From: VRUE01 sp036271315
GTDB taxonomy: Bacteria; Actinomycetota; Thermoleophilia; Solirubrobacterales; 70-9
Assembly (NCBI GenBank): GCA_036271315.1
Contig: DATBAV010000043.1
Coordinates: 1 to 64,000, forward strand
Length of the DNA: 64,000 bases
Direction: 5' to 3'
Part shown: positions 16,133 through 25,131 of the stretch, in pieces
Layout of the letters: each line of letters begins with the position of its first letter
How positions within the stretch are numbered: position 1 is the first letter of the stretch
Notes under the pieces: generated by a model
What the model was told of the DNA's origin: nothing
The model's input: only the letters and a program-made list of their open reading frames with translations
The model's database searches: none
Translations under genes and position numbers: made by a program

Positions 16133-16813
16133 GCCGTCCTCCCAGGCGACCTCGCGACCGCGCAGGCCGTCGCGGCGGCGCCACTCGCCGAGCACCTCGT
16201 CGTCTTCCGCCCAGACCCAGTGGTCGAGGTGACGACTTAGAACTACCGCAGCGGTTGAGGGAGTCGGGGGAAGCCCCGTCGGAGCAACAGCGGGGAGGCT
16301 CCGTCGAGACTTCCCCCGACTCTCCGAAGTCGCGCCGAAGAGCGAAATCGCTGGTTGACGGAGGTCAGCGGGGAACTCCTCCGGAGCAATGGAGAGATTC
16401 AAGCCGATCCCGATTACTGCCCAGCCGTCTTGGGGGCGGGCCTCGATCAAGATGCCGGAGAGCTTGCGACCTTCGAGCCAGATGTCGTTGGGCCACTTGA
16501 CCTGGCACGAGATGCCAGGCCGAAGCTCCTCGGCGGCGGCGCAGACCGCGAGCGGGACCGAGAGCGGCAGCAGCAGGTGGCGCTGGCCGAGTGGCCGCAG
16601 GATCGCCGAGTAGAGCAGCGCCTTGCCCTTGGGCGCGGTCCAGACCCGCCCGACCCGGCCGCGTCCCGCGGTCTGTTCGCGGGCGGTGACGACGGTGCCC
16701 CCGGGCGCTCCGGCTTCAACCAGCTCGCGAGCGCGGGTGTTGGTCGAGTCGGTGACCCCGAAATGGCGATGCGGGGATCCGAATGTCGATTGCTGCGGCC
16801 GCTGAGTTCGCAC
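16028..16813 (-). CDS. birA: Biotin--[acetyl-CoA-carboxylase] ligase
   Basis: 261 residues from GTG 16813. Monofunctional BirA without a DNA-binding domain: TDSTNTRARELVEAGAPGGT, AREQTAGRGRVGRVWTAPKG (biotinyl-5'-AMP loop GRGRxGR), VKWPNDIWLEGRKLSGILIE, and the C-terminal SH3-like domain ending GEVQLRL. It activates biotin and transfers it to carboxylase BCCP. Palindrome A1 (16261-16322) is inserted in frame between the catalytic and C-terminal domains and adds about 20 residues. The 3' end overlaps the helicase gene by 105 bases. Confidence 0.93.
   Translation of the reverse strand: MRTQRPQQSTFGSPHRHFGVTDSTNTRARELVEAGAPGGTVVTAREQTAGRGRVGRVWTAPKGKALLYSAILRPLGQRHLLLPLSVPLAVCAAAEELRPGISCQVKWPNDIWLEGRKLSGILIEARPQDGWAVIGIGLNLSIAPEEFPADLRQPAISLFGATSESRGKSRRSLPAVAPTGLPPTPSTAAVVLSRHLDHWVWAEDDEVLGEWRRRDGLRGREVAWEDGSGVADGIDDRGNLVVAVAGGGSVSLGAGEVQLRL
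16261..16322. repeat. Palindromic repeat A1, in frame in birA
   Basis: Arms of 24 bases (16261-16284 and 16299-16322) match at 21 of 24 positions around the loop CAACAGCGGGGAGG. The loop is identical to that of A2 at 26894-26907 although the arms are unrelated. Read in birA it encodes SESRGKSRRSLPAVAPTGLP and a few more residues. Confidence 0.75.
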
Positions 16814-16816
16814 TTC

Positions 16817-16833
16817 TTCGCCACTATGGCGAA
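16817..16833. promoter_or_regulatory. Inverted repeat upstream of birA
   Basis: TTCGCCA-CTA-TGGCGAA, a perfect 7-bp dyad lying between the cobA/hemD stop and the birA GTG (three bases from the start codon). It could be an operator for birA or a short hairpin at the end of the heme operon. BirA here has no DNA-binding domain, so it would not self-repress. Confidence 0.35.
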
Positions 16834-16844
16834 CAAAGGCGAAG

Positions 16845-18350
16845 TCAGCCTGGGATGTCGGCGAGCAGGGCGGCGACGAGGCCGTCTATGTCGTGGCGCT
16901 GGGCTTCGACATCTACCTCGAGGCCGGCATCGCGGACCGCCTCGCTGGTCACCGGGCCGATCGAGACGATGCGGGCCTCTTTTGGGAAGCGCTCGCCCAG
17001 CGCCTCGGTCAGGTTGCGCACGGTCGAGGACGAAGTGAAGGTGACGTAGTCGGCGGCCAGTGCAGCCTCGACTGCATCGGGGCTGGGCTCCTCGCGCACG
17101 GTCTCATAGAGGGCGACGACATCGACCTCGGCGCCCCGCCCCTCGAGGTGCTCGGGGATGACGTCGCGGGCGTCGGCGGCGCGGGCGACGAGGACGCGCT
17201 TGCCGCTGACCTCGACCGCGGCCAGCGCCTCGACCAGGGACTCGGCGACGAAGCGCTCGGGGACGATGTCGGCTGCGATCCCGCTGCGAGCGAGTGCTCG
17301 GGCGGTGCCGGGGCCGATCGCGGCGACGGTGGTGCCGGCGAGGGAGCGAGCGTCGAGGCCGGCGGCCCGCAGCGACTCGAAGAGCAGGCGGACCCCGTTG
17401 GGGCTGGTGAGGACGATCAGGGCGTAGTCGCCGATCTCGTCGACGGCACGCTTCGCTTCGTCGCTCTCGATCGTCGGCTCGATCCGGATCGCCGGCAGCT
17501 CGACCACCTCGGCGCCGAGGTTGCCCAAGGTCTTCGCCAGCCCACTGGCTTGGGCGCGAGCGCGGGTGACGACGACTCGACGGCCGTAGAGCGGCCGGCG
17601 CTCCAGCCAGGCGAGCGACTCGCGCCGCGCGACGACCGGGCCGACGACGATCAGGGCGGGGGCCTTGATCTGCTCGCGCTCGGCACGCTCGGCCAGCGTG
17701 CCGAGCGTGGCGACGACTGTGCGCTGGCCCTCCATCGTGCCGCGTTCGACCGCCGCCGCCGGCTCGTCGGCGTCACGGCCGGCGGCGATCAAGGCGGCAG
17801 CGTTGTCGCTCAGGCGCTTGACGCCCATGTAGAAGACGAGCGTGCCGGGGAAGCGGGCGAGCGCCTCCCAGTCGAGCGCGCTCTCCTCCTTCTCGGGGTC
17901 CTCGTGGCCGGTGATGAAGGCGACCGCGGAAGCGTCGTCGCGGTGGGTGACCGGGATGCCGGCGTAGGCGCTGGCCGCGACCCCGGCCGTGATCCCCGGC
18001 ACCAGCTCGAACTCGACTCCCGCTTCGCGCAGCACCTCGCCCTCCTCGCCGCCGCGGCCGAAGACGAAGGGGTCGCCGCCCTTCAGTCGCACCACGCTCT
18101 TGCCGGACCGCGCCGCCTCGATCAGCCGCTCGCCAATCTCCTCTTGCGGCACCGAGGGCACGCCGGGCGCCTTGCCGACGTAGACCAGCTCGGCGTCCTC
18201 GCGTGCGCCGTCGAGCGCCCCGGGCGGGATCAGACGGTCGTAGTAGATCGCGTCTGCCGAGCCAATCAGCGCCAGCGATCTGGCCGTCATCAGCCCCGGG
18301 TCGCCGGGCCCGGCACCGACCAGGTAGACGACTCCCGCGCGAGCGCTCAC
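16845..18350 (-). CDS. cobA-hemD: Fused uroporphyrinogen-III C-methyltransferase / uroporphyrinogen-III synthase
   Basis: 501 residues from GTG 18350, which overlaps the hemC stop (GTGA). Residues 1-245 are the SAM-dependent SUMT domain (VYLVGAGPGDPGLMTARSLA, YVGKAPG, VVRLKGGDPFVFGRGGEE, PGITAGVAASAYAGIPVTHR). Residues 250-501 are HemD (RRVVVTRARAQASGLAKTL, YALIVLTSPNGVRLLFES, YVTFTSSSTVRNL). The fusion makes uroporphyrinogen III from hydroxymethylbilane and methylates it to precorrin-2, serving heme/siroheme/B12. This fusion is common in Actinobacteria and Firmicutes. Confidence 0.95.
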   Translation of the reverse strand: MSARAGVVYLVGAGPGDPGLMTARSLALIGSADAIYYDRLIPPGALDGAREDAELVYVGKAPGVPSVPQEEIGERLIEAARSGKSVVRLKGGDPFVFGRGGEEGEVLREAGVEFELVPGITAGVAASAYAGIPVTHRDDASAVAFITGHEDPEKEESALDWEALARFPGTLVFYMGVKRLSDNAAALIAAGRDADEPAAAVERGTMEGQRTVVATLGTLAERAEREQIKAPALIVVGPVVARRESLAWLERRPLYGRRVVVTRARAQASGLAKTLGNLGAEVVELPAIRIEPTIESDEAKRAVDEIGDYALIVLTSPNGVRLLFESLRAAGLDARSLAGTTVAAIGPGTARALARSGIAADIVPERFVAESLVEALAAVEVSGKRVLVARAADARDVIPEHLEGRGAEVDVVALYETVREEPSPDAVEAALAADYVTFTSSSTVRNLTEALGERFPKEARIVSIGPVTSEAVRDAGLEVDVEAQRHDIDGLVAALLADIPG

Positions 18351-19225
18351 GCCATCTCCTCGGCTCGGTCGAGCAGCTCGCGCGCGCCGGCGCCGATCAG
18401 CCGCTTGGCCAGCTCGGCACCGAGCGCGGTCGGCTCGGTCGAGTCGCCCTCGACGCTGTCGCGCACCCACTCGCTGCCGTCGGGCAGGCCGGTGAAGGCG
18501 TCCAGCCGCATCCGGTCGTTCTGGGCATCGACCCGGCCGTGGACGCCGATCGGGCTGGCGCAGCCGGCGCCGAGCAGAGCGACCACGGTGCGCTCGGCGG
18601 TCAGCTCGCGCAGTGCCGCTTCGTCGACGATCGGGTCGACCAGGAGCAGAGCGTCCTCGTCCTCGGCGCGAATCTGCAACAGCAGCGAGCCCTGCCCCGC
18701 GGCCGGGGTCATCGCCTCCTCCGGAATCGGAAAGGCGATCTCCTCGGCCCGCCCAAGCCGGCGCAGCCCGGCGACCGCAAGCACGACCGCGTCGAGCTCG
18801 CCCTCGGCGAGCTTGCGCAAGCGGGTATCGACATTCCCATGCAGCTCGCTCACTTTCAGGTCCGGCCGCACGGCGAGCAGCTGCGCCCGCCGCCGCAAGC
18901 TCGCGGTCCCCACCTTCGCCCCCTCGGGCACCTCATCGAGCGAAGCCCCAACCCCGATCCAAGCGTCCCGCGCATCCTCACGCTTCGGCACCGCCGCCAG
19001 CATCAGTCCCTCCGTCAACTCCGCCGGCAAATCCTTGGCCGAGTGAACCCCAATCTCCGCTTCGCCCCGCAAGAGCGCTTGCTCAACTCCCCGTACGAAG
19101 CGAGCCTTGTCGTCCGCACCTCCGTCGGATCCCACCTCCACCAGCTCAGCCCCCCCGAGCATCTCGCCGACCTGCCCCGCCTGAGCCAGGGCAAGCTTGC
19201 TGCCGCGTGTAGCAATTCGAAGCAT
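18347..19225 (-). CDS. hemC: Porphobilinogen deaminase (hydroxymethylbilane synthase)
   Basis: 292 residues from ATG 19225 (MLRIATRGSKLALAQAGQVG). Key regions: EIGVHSAKDLPAEL, GTASLRRRAQLLAVRPDLKV, HGNVDTRLRKLAEGELDAVV and LGAGCASPIGVHG with the dipyrromethane cysteine. The N-terminal region between LAQA and VHSAKDLP is shorter than in most homologues. It condenses four porphobilinogens. Repeat B1 lies between it and hemA. Confidence 0.94.
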   Translation of the reverse strand: MLRIATRGSKLALAQAGQVGEMLGGAELVEVGSDGGADDKARFVRGVEQALLRGEAEIGVHSAKDLPAELTEGLMLAAVPKREDARDAWIGVGASLDEVPEGAKVGTASLRRRAQLLAVRPDLKVSELHGNVDTRLRKLAEGELDAVVLAVAGLRRLGRAEEIAFPIPEEAMTPAAGQGSLLLQIRAEDEDALLLVDPIVDEAALRELTAERTVVALLGAGCASPIGVHGRVDAQNDRMRLDAFTGLPDGSEWVRDSVEGDSTEPTALGAELAKRLIGAGARELLDRAEEMA

Positions 19226-19238
19226 CAGCGTTCGTGTT

Positions 19239-19351
19239 GGGTCGATCCCGGTAGGGGTGAAACGTCTTGTACTTTTTGGGCAGGCGCTAGCGGCGTCAGC
19301 GGGCGACTCTCCACCCAAAAAGTTAAGTGGGACCCCTGCCGGGATCGACCC
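19239..19351. repeat. Palindromic repeat B1 between hemC and hemA
   Basis: Arms of 20 bases (19239-19258 and 19332-19351, one mismatch) enclose a core with cttgtacttttt, gctagcggcg and gcgactctccacc followed by aaaaagttaagtgg. The core recurs inverted in B2. Outer arm sequence (GGGTCGAT) is unique to this copy. The repeat supplies the last codons and TAA of hemA (19323-19325). Confidence 0.8.
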
Positions 19352-20663
19352 GACGCAGGGGGGTCACCTTCGAAGCGCTCTCCTCGGGCTCTGTCTCAAC
19401 GTCCAGCCCAAAGAGCTCGCGCATGGCGCTGACGTAAAGGTAGGCCTCGTCGCTGCCTGCAGAGCGCTTGATCCGCAGCGTCGGCTCGTGCAACAGCCGC
19501 GAGGCGATCGCCTTGGCCATCACGCTCACCCGCTCGCGGTCGGTCTCGCTGAGGTCCTCCCAACGGCCGTCGTTCTCGGCCAGCACCCGGCGCACGACCT
19601 CGTCGGCCCGCTCGCGCAGGGCGGCGATCGTCGGCACCACCTCGAGCGAGGCGAGCCAGCGCTCGAAGCGGTCCTGCTCGGCGTCGATCAGGCGCTCGGC
19701 CCGGCGCGCCTCGGCCTCGCGGCCGCCGGTGTTGCGGGCGACGATCCGCTGGACGTCGTCGATGTCGTGCAGGCTGACCCCCGGAATCTCGCGGCAGGCC
19801 GGCTCGATGTCGCGCGGCACGGCGATGTCGACCAGCAGCAGCGGGCGCCCCTCGCGGGTCGCCATCACCTGCTCGAGGTCGTCGCGCTCGATGATGTGGT
19901 GCGGGGAGTTGGTCGCGGAGACGACGATGTCGGCCCGCTCGAGCTGCTCGGGCAGCTCCTCGAAGCGGACGGCGTTGCCGTCGAAGCGCTGGGCGAGGCC
20001 GATCGCGCGGTCGTAGTGGCGGTTGGCGACGAAGACGGTGGCGACGCCGCGGCTGACCAGGGCGCGGGCGAGCAGCTCGGCGGTCTCGCCGGCACCGACG
20101 ACGAGCACGCGGCGGTCGCTGAGATCGCCCAGCGTGCGCCGCGCCAGCTCGACCGCGACCGAGGGGATCGAGACGTTCTTCTCGCTGATCCCGGTCTCGT
20201 CGCGGGCGCGCCCCCCGGCGGCGAGGGCGCCGCGGAAGAGGCGGTTGAGGATCGGCCCGGTGCCGCCCTCGACCAGGGCGAGCTCGTAGGCGCGCTTGAC
20301 CTGACCCTGGATCTCGGCCTCGCCGAGGATCATCGAGTCGAGCCCGGCGGTGACGCGGAAGAGGTGGCGGACGGCGTCGCCGGAGCGCAGCGAGTAGAGG
20401 TGGCCGAGTAGCTCGGTGGGGCGGATATCGGCCTGGCGGGTGAGCACGCCGAGCGCGGTCGACTCGGCCTCGACCGGGTCGGAGACGACGAGGTAGAGCT
20501 CGGTGCGGTTGCAGGTCGAGATCGCCGCCGCCTCGTGGATGCCGGCGACCTCGGTCAGCTCGCGCAGGGCGCCGGCGGCGCGGCCCTCGGTCAGCGAGAG
20601 CCGCTCGCGCAGGTCGAGCGGGGCGGTCTTGTGCGAGACGCCCAGGGCCAGAAGCTCAGACAT
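19323..20663 (-). CDS. hemA: Glutamyl-tRNA reductase
   Basis: 446 residues from ATG 20663 (MSELLALGVSHKTAPLDLRE). Catalytic cysteine in ISTCNRTELY, Rossmann motif VLVVGAGETAELLARAL, and the C-terminal dimerisation helices. First step of the C5 pathway, making glutamate-1-semialdehyde from glutamyl-tRNA. The C-terminal residues (RRVDPGRGPT) and stop are encoded by repeat B1. The start overlaps the ccmD-like gene by eight bases, tying heme production to cytochrome c maturation. Confidence 0.95.
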   Translation of the reverse strand: MSELLALGVSHKTAPLDLRERLSLTEGRAAGALRELTEVAGIHEAAAISTCNRTELYLVVSDPVEAESTALGVLTRQADIRPTELLGHLYSLRSGDAVRHLFRVTAGLDSMILGEAEIQGQVKRAYELALVEGGTGPILNRLFRGALAAGGRARDETGISEKNVSIPSVAVELARRTLGDLSDRRVLVVGAGETAELLARALVSRGVATVFVANRHYDRAIGLAQRFDGNAVRFEELPEQLERADIVVSATNSPHHIIERDDLEQVMATREGRPLLLVDIAVPRDIEPACREIPGVSLHDIDDVQRIVARNTGGREAEARRAERLIDAEQDRFERWLASLEVVPTIAALRERADEVVRRVLAENDGRWEDLSETDRERVSVMAKAIASRLLHEPTLRIKRSAGSDEAYLYVSAMRELFGLDVETEPEESASKVTPLRRVDPGRGPT

Positions 20664-20889
20664 CGGCGCTGACCTCCTCGCGCTCGCTGGCCGCGGCCTC
20701 GCCCTCGGCACGATGCTCGGCGAAGCTGGCGAGCTCGCGCAACTCCTTCTCCATCCGCTGTAGTTTGCTCGCCATGATCGCGACGTAGATCACGATCAGG
20801 ACCAGGAAGACGACGTAGGCGCCGGCGACGTACTTGCCGGCATCATCGAGTGGCAGGGCCGGCGTCTCGGCCAGGAGCAAGCCAATCAC
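20656..20889 (-). CDS. Small CcmD-like membrane protein
   Basis: 77 residues from GTG 20889, directly after the ccmC stop. One membrane helix (YVAGAYVVFLVLIVIYVAIM, about 20-40) is followed by a charged helix (ASKLQRMEKELRELASFAEH). Size, topology and place between ccmC and hemA fit CcmD, which helps release holo-CcmE from CcmABC. Sequence identity in this family is poor, so the call rests on context. Confidence 0.7.
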   Translation of the reverse strand: MIGLLLAETPALPLDDAGKYVAGAYVVFLVLIVIYVAIMASKLQRMEKELRELASFAEHRAEGEAAASEREEVSADV

Positions 20890-21615
20890 CTAGCTCACCT
20901 CCGGCGCGACCCGCGAGCTGCCCCCGCCCGAGGCCGGCGCGTCGAGGGCGCGGCGCAGCCGCTTGAGCTGGCCCGAGGTGCTCTTCGCGGTCAGCTCGAG
21001 CTTGACCAGGGTCACCCAGAGCAGCGCCGTCGCCGCGAGGCAGACGAGGAAGGTGAACATCATCGAGCCGGGCAGGCCGCCGTTGGCGGTGGCGAAGACG
21101 CGGGGGTGAACGAGGCTCTGCGCCATCCGCACCGCCATGAAGTTGAGCGGCACGAAGGCGCCGGCAGTGACGGCGAAGACCGAGGCGTAGCGGGCTTGGC
21201 GCTCGGGATCCTCGATCGCGTAGCGGAAGGGGTAGTAGGTCGCGTACATCAGGAAGACGATCAGGAAGCTGACCAGGGTCGGCTCGTCCCAGACCCACCA
21301 GTGGCCCCATGAGGCCTTGGCCCAGATCGAGCCGGTGACCAGCACGGCGACGCCGAAGATCACCGACATGTGGATCGAGACGTAGGAGTAAGCGTCCCAC
21401 TTGCGGTTGCCGCTGCGCAGGTGGCAGATCGCGAAGATTCCGCCGATGACGAAGCCGATCAGCGCCGTGATCGCCAGCGGCACGTGCAGGTAGAAGATCT
21501 TCTGGATGAAGCCCTGGTCGGCGTCGAGCGGCGCGTAGAAGAAGACCAGCGAGAGCGCAGCGGCGATCCCCACGACGGTCGCGATCGAGAGGGGTCTGAG
21601 TCCTTTGCCGTACAT
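20890..21615 (-). CDS. ccmC: Heme exporter protein CcmC
   Basis: 241 residues, six membrane helices. The Trp-rich heme-handling motif is WGHWWVWDEPTLVSF (about 103-117), with conserved histidines in FYLHVPLA and LVHPRVFA. It delivers heme to CcmE with CcmA and CcmB. ATG 21615; ccmB ends 35 bases upstream on the same strand. Confidence 0.93.
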   Translation of the reverse strand: MYGKGLRPLSIATVVGIAAALSLVFFYAPLDADQGFIQKIFYLHVPLAITALIGFVIGGIFAICHLRSGNRKWDAYSYVSIHMSVIFGVAVLVTGSIWAKASWGHWWVWDEPTLVSFLIVFLMYATYYPFRYAIEDPERQARYASVFAVTAGAFVPLNFMAVRMAQSLVHPRVFATANGGLPGSMMFTFLVCLAATALLWVTLVKLELTAKSTSGQLKRLRRALDAPASGGGSSRVAPEVS

Positions 21616-21649
21616 GCCTGAGTTTGGGCGGTGGGAGGCGCCCTGCCCG

Positions 21650-22330
21650 CTAGTCCTCCAGGAGGAAATCGAATACGGCCCAGCCGAGCAGGAGGAAGAT
21701 CAGATCGTATAGGGAGAGCACCGCCAGCCAGCTTCCGAAGCGGTGGTAACTGACTCCGCCCGAGGCGAGCAGGGGCTCGCTGGCGCCCGTGGCGGCGATC
21801 ATCAGCGGCACGACGAGCGGCAGTAGAACTAGTGGCCCAAGCAGGTCGCGGGCGCGGGAGTGCACCGCCATCGAGGAGATCAGGGTGCCGGTGGCGGCGA
21901 TGCCGAGGTCGGCGAGCAGCAGCACAGCGACGAGCGGCCCGAGCGCCGCGGCGGAGCCGAGGAAGAAGAGGGCGAAGATCGGCACGACGACCAGCTCCAG
22001 CACGGCGAGGTAGGCGAAGAGCGCCGTCGCCTTGGCGGCGAAGAGGGCGCTGCGGTCGATCGGGGCGAGGCGGATCGCATCGAAGCCGCCCTCCTCGCGC
22101 TCGGCGACGAAGAGGCGGTTGACCCCGAGCAGGGCGGCGAAGAGCAGCGTCGCCCAGAGCACCCCGGCGGCGAGGCTGCCCGAGAGCTGGGTGCGGTCGA
22201 GGCCGAAGCGGAAGATGACGAAGGTGGTGGTGGCGAAGAGAGCCATAGCTGGCAGCGACTGCATGGTGCGCAGCTCCGCCCGCAGGTCCTTGGCGAGGAT
22301 CGTCACGTAGGCAACCCGCGAAGGCGTCAT
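21650..22330 (-). CDS. ccmB: Heme exporter protein CcmB
   Basis: 226 residues, six membrane helices and a polar N-terminus (LAKDLRAELRTMQSLPAMAL). VAEREEGGFDAIRLAPIDRS is the typical cytoplasmic loop of CcmB. It is the membrane partner of the CcmA ATPase. ATG 22330 overlaps the ccmA stop by four bases. Confidence 0.92.
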   Translation of the reverse strand: MTPSRVAYVTILAKDLRAELRTMQSLPAMALFATTTFVIFRFGLDRTQLSGSLAAGVLWATLLFAALLGVNRLFVAEREEGGFDAIRLAPIDRSALFAAKATALFAYLAVLELVVVPIFALFFLGSAAALGPLVAVLLLADLGIAATGTLISSMAVHSRARDLLGPLVLLPLVVPLMIAATGASEPLLASGGVSYHRFGSWLAVLSLYDLIFLLLGWAVFDFLLED

Positions 22331-22995
22331 GCCGACACCGCCCGCCCGCCCGCCTCGAGCCGCAGCACCTGGTCGGCCTCGGCTTCGAAGCGCTCGGGGT
22401 CGTGGCTGACGATGACGCGGGTGCGCCCGGCGCCCGGGCCGATCAGCGCCCGGGCCAGCTCGCGGCCCTCGGCGTCGAGGTTGGAGTCGGGCTCGTCGAG
22501 CAGCAGCAGCTCGGGCCGGTGCAGGACGCAGCGGCAGATCGCCAGGCGCTGGCGCATCCCGGCCGAGAGCTCGCCGACCCGCTGCTCGGCCCGGCGCTCC
22601 ATCCCGACCGCGGCGAGCAGCTCGGCGATCCGCGCCTCGCCGGCCTCGCCCACGAGCCCATGCAGGCGGGCGTGGAAGCGCAGATTCTCGCGGCCGCTGA
22701 GGTCGCGGTAGAGCAGCGGCTCGTGGCCGAGGAAGCCGATCTTGCCGCGCAGCTTCCAGGCCTCGCCCGGCAGCGAGCAGCCCAGCGCCCGCACCTCGCC
22801 GCCGCTCGGCCGCAGTAGGGTGGCGAGGATGCGCAGCAGCGTCGTCTTGCCGGCCCCATTGGGACCGAGCACGAGCAGCGTCTCGCCGCGCCCGAGCCGC
22901 AACCCGACGCCGTCGAGCGCCGTCCGTTCACCGTAGTCGCGGCGCAGCCCGGCGAGGCTCAGCGCCGGCTCGTCTGTCGCCTGACCGGGCTCCAC
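22327..22995 (-). CDS. ccmA: Heme exporter ATP-binding protein CcmA
   Basis: 222 residues from GTG 22995 (a longer frame to 23055 exists). ABC ATPase: Walker A GPNGAGKTT, Q-loop region GFLGHEPLLYRDLSGRENLR, signature ELSAGMRQR, Walker B LLLLDEPDSNLD and H-loop VSHD. First gene of the ccmABCD-hemA-hemC-cobA/hemD series. Its GTG follows a TACCTT box at 13 bases. Confidence 0.92.
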   Translation of the reverse strand: MEPGQATDEPALSLAGLRRDYGERTALDGVGLRLGRGETLLVLGPNGAGKTTLLRILATLLRPSGGEVRALGCSLPGEAWKLRGKIGFLGHEPLLYRDLSGRENLRFHARLHGLVGEAGEARIAELLAAVGMERRAEQRVGELSAGMRQRLAICRCVLHRPELLLLDEPDSNLDAEGRELARALIGPGAGRTRVIVSHDPERFEAEADQVLRLEAGGRAVSA

Positions 22996-23111
22996 CGCTG
23001 GGATTCTGAAGGTAGGCGGTGGCAGGCGGGGGAGCGGCGATGATGACGACCGCAATCGACCAGGGTGCTGCGCCTCCCAGGTTGGTTTGCTCGCGGTACG
23101 CTTTGAGTTTC

Positions 23112-23846
23112 ATGAGCGATCAGCCACCAATCCTCAACGAGGTCGACACTTACGGCCCCGTCTATATGCGGGTTGCCAACCAGCTCGGCCGCTACGAGGG
23201 CAACGAGGAGGAGGCGCCGCTGGCGATGGAGCTGCTTGGCGTCAAGCCGGGCGACCGCGTCGTCGACGCAGGCTGCGGCCTCGGCCGTTTCGTCGCTGCC
23301 CTCGCCGACAACGGGATCGACGCGGTCGGCGTCGACATCTCAGAGATCGCGATCGTCGCAGCAAAGCGGGAGTACCCCGGGCCGACCTACTACGTCGTCG
23401 ACCTGATGCAGCCGCTGCCGCCGGAGCTGAAGGGCTTCGACGGCCTGGTCAGCCTTTCCTCGAGCTTCGGTTTCGGCGAGACGGTGGCCGAGGACGAAGC
23501 GATGATGCGCGCCTACCACGGGATGCTTCGCCCCGGCGGCAAGATGGCGATGGAGCTCTCCGACCTGGAGCGCTCGCGCTACCGGCTCAAAACCGACGAG
23601 GGCGTAGTCGAGCGCGAGACCAACGGCGTGCAGGAAACGCTCGACGTCAACTTCTCAACCGGGATGCTGCACGTGCACTACGTCTACGGTGACGACGTGG
23701 TCGACTCGCGCATCCGCATGTACGAGGCGGAGGATCTGGAGCGGATGGCGGTCGAGGCGGGCTTTCGCGATGTCGAGCACTACGGCAACTTCGCCGGCGG
23801 GCCGAAGCGGCCCGAGGACCGGCTGGTCCTCGTCGCCACGGCATGA
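23112..23846 (+). CDS. SAM-dependent methyltransferase
   Basis: 244 residues from ATG 23112 (MSDQPPILNEVDTYGPVYMR). Class I fold: motif I VVDAGCGLGRFVAALA, AVGVDISEIAIVAAKREYPG, GMLRPGGKMAMELSDLERS. The substrate is unknown. It lies 22 bases before an ATP-grasp gene, suggesting a two-step modification or small-molecule pathway. A TACGCT box lies nine bases before ATG. Confidence 0.82.
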   Translation: MSDQPPILNEVDTYGPVYMRVANQLGRYEGNEEEAPLAMELLGVKPGDRVVDAGCGLGRFVAALADNGIDAVGVDISEIAIVAAKREYPGPTYYVVDLMQPLPPELKGFDGLVSLSSSFGFGETVAEDEAMMRAYHGMLRPGGKMAMELSDLERSRYRLKTDEGVVERETNGVQETLDVNFSTGMLHVHYVYGDDVVDSRIRMYEAEDLERMAVEAGFRDVEHYGNFAGGPKRPEDRLVLVATA

Positions 23847-23868
23847 CCGCCGGGCGGGAAGAGCTGCG

Positions 23869-25131
23869 ATGACCGTGCACGGCGCGGCGGTTGTCGTCGA
23901 CGCCTACTCGACCGGCGCGCGTCTGGCGCCGCGCTTCGCCGCCGCCGGCCTGCCAGTCGTCCATGTGCAGAGCAGTTCCAGCCTGCCCGAGTTCTACCTG
24001 CGCGCCTTCCGCGCCGGCGATTTCGTCGAGAATGTCATTCACGATGGAGACCTCGAGGCGACCGCGGCGCGGCTCGCCGTACACGAGCCGGCCTTTGTCG
24101 TCGTCGGCGCCGAGCCCGGCGTGCCGCTGGCCGATGCGCTCAGCGAGCGGCTCGGCCTGCCTTCCAACGGCAGCGCCCAGAGCGCCGCGCGGCGCGACAA
24201 GAACGCGATGTCCGAAGCGCTGCGCACCGCCGGCCTGCGCACAGCGGAAGCGCTGAAGACCGCTGAGGCGAGCGCGGCGGTCGCCTGGGCCGCCCAGCGC
24301 GGCGGCGCCCCGGTCGTGGTCAAACCGCTCGACAGCGCCGGCACCGACGGGGTCAGCATCTGCCACGACGCGGCGGCGATCGAGGCCGCCTTCGCCGCCA
24401 ACCTCGGCCGGCCCAACGCCCTGCACGGCGCCAACGATCAGCTGCTGGTGCAGGAGTTGCTGGAGGGCACCCAGCTCTTCGTCAACTCGATCAGCTGGGA
24501 CGGTGTCCACCACGTCTCCGAGGTCTGGCGCGACAACAAGCTGCGCGCCGGCGCCAACTTCATCTACGACTACGAGGAGCTGCTGCCGCGCCACGGCGAG
24601 CAGCAGGACCAGGTCGTGCCCTACGTCGAATCCGTGCTCGACGCGCTCGGCATCCGCTTCGGGCCCGCCCACACCGAGGTGATGCTGACCGCGGCCGGGC
24701 CGGCGCTGGTCGAGTCGGGGGCGCGCATGCACGGCTCGGTCCCCGACGAGATCGTCGACCGCTGCACGCCCAGCCACCAGACGCTTACCGCCGAGGCCTA
24801 CCTCGATCCCAAATCGGTCGCGCGCCGTGCCCAGCAGCCCTACGAGCTGGCGGCCGGCGCCTACTGCGTGATGCTGATCTCCCAGCACGAAGGGCGGATT
24901 GTCGACGACGCCGGCATGCGCGAGATCGAAGCGCTGCCCTCATTCGCCGGCACGATCTCGATGCTCGGCCCCGGCGACCTGCTGAAAAAGACCGTCGACC
25001 TCTTTTCCTGCCCGGGGATCATCTACCTGGTCGATCCCGACCGCGATCGGCTCAAAGTCGACTACGACCGCATCCGCGAGCTCGACGCCTCAGGCGCCGT
25101 CTTCGAGCTTGAGCAACTAGTCGCCTCCTGA
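23869..25131 (+). CDS. ATP-grasp domain protein
   Basis: 420 residues from ATG 23869. Pre-ATP-grasp domain to about 95, then the ATP-grasp fold: VVVKPLDSAGTDGVSICHDA, LLVQELLEGTQLFVNSISWD, HTEVMLTAAGPALVESGARM with metal ligands E and E/N-type positions. It resembles carboxylate-amine ligases such as carnosine-synthase-like or amino-acid ligases. The product is unknown. The stop codon lies in the left arm of repeat B2. Confidence 0.82.
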   Translation: MTVHGAAVVVDAYSTGARLAPRFAAAGLPVVHVQSSSSLPEFYLRAFRAGDFVENVIHDGDLEATAARLAVHEPAFVVVGAEPGVPLADALSERLGLPSNGSAQSAARRDKNAMSEALRTAGLRTAEALKTAEASAAVAWAAQRGGAPVVVKPLDSAGTDGVSICHDAAAIEAAFAANLGRPNALHGANDQLLVQELLEGTQLFVNSISWDGVHHVSEVWRDNKLRAGANFIYDYEELLPRHGEQQDQVVPYVESVLDALGIRFGPAHTEVMLTAAGPALVESGARMHGSVPDEIVDRCTPSHQTLTAEAYLDPKSVARRAQQPYELAAGAYCVMLISQHEGRIVDDAGMREIEALPSFAGTISMLGPGDLLKKTVDLFSCPGIIYLVDPDRDRLKVDYDRIRELDASGAVFELEQLVAS

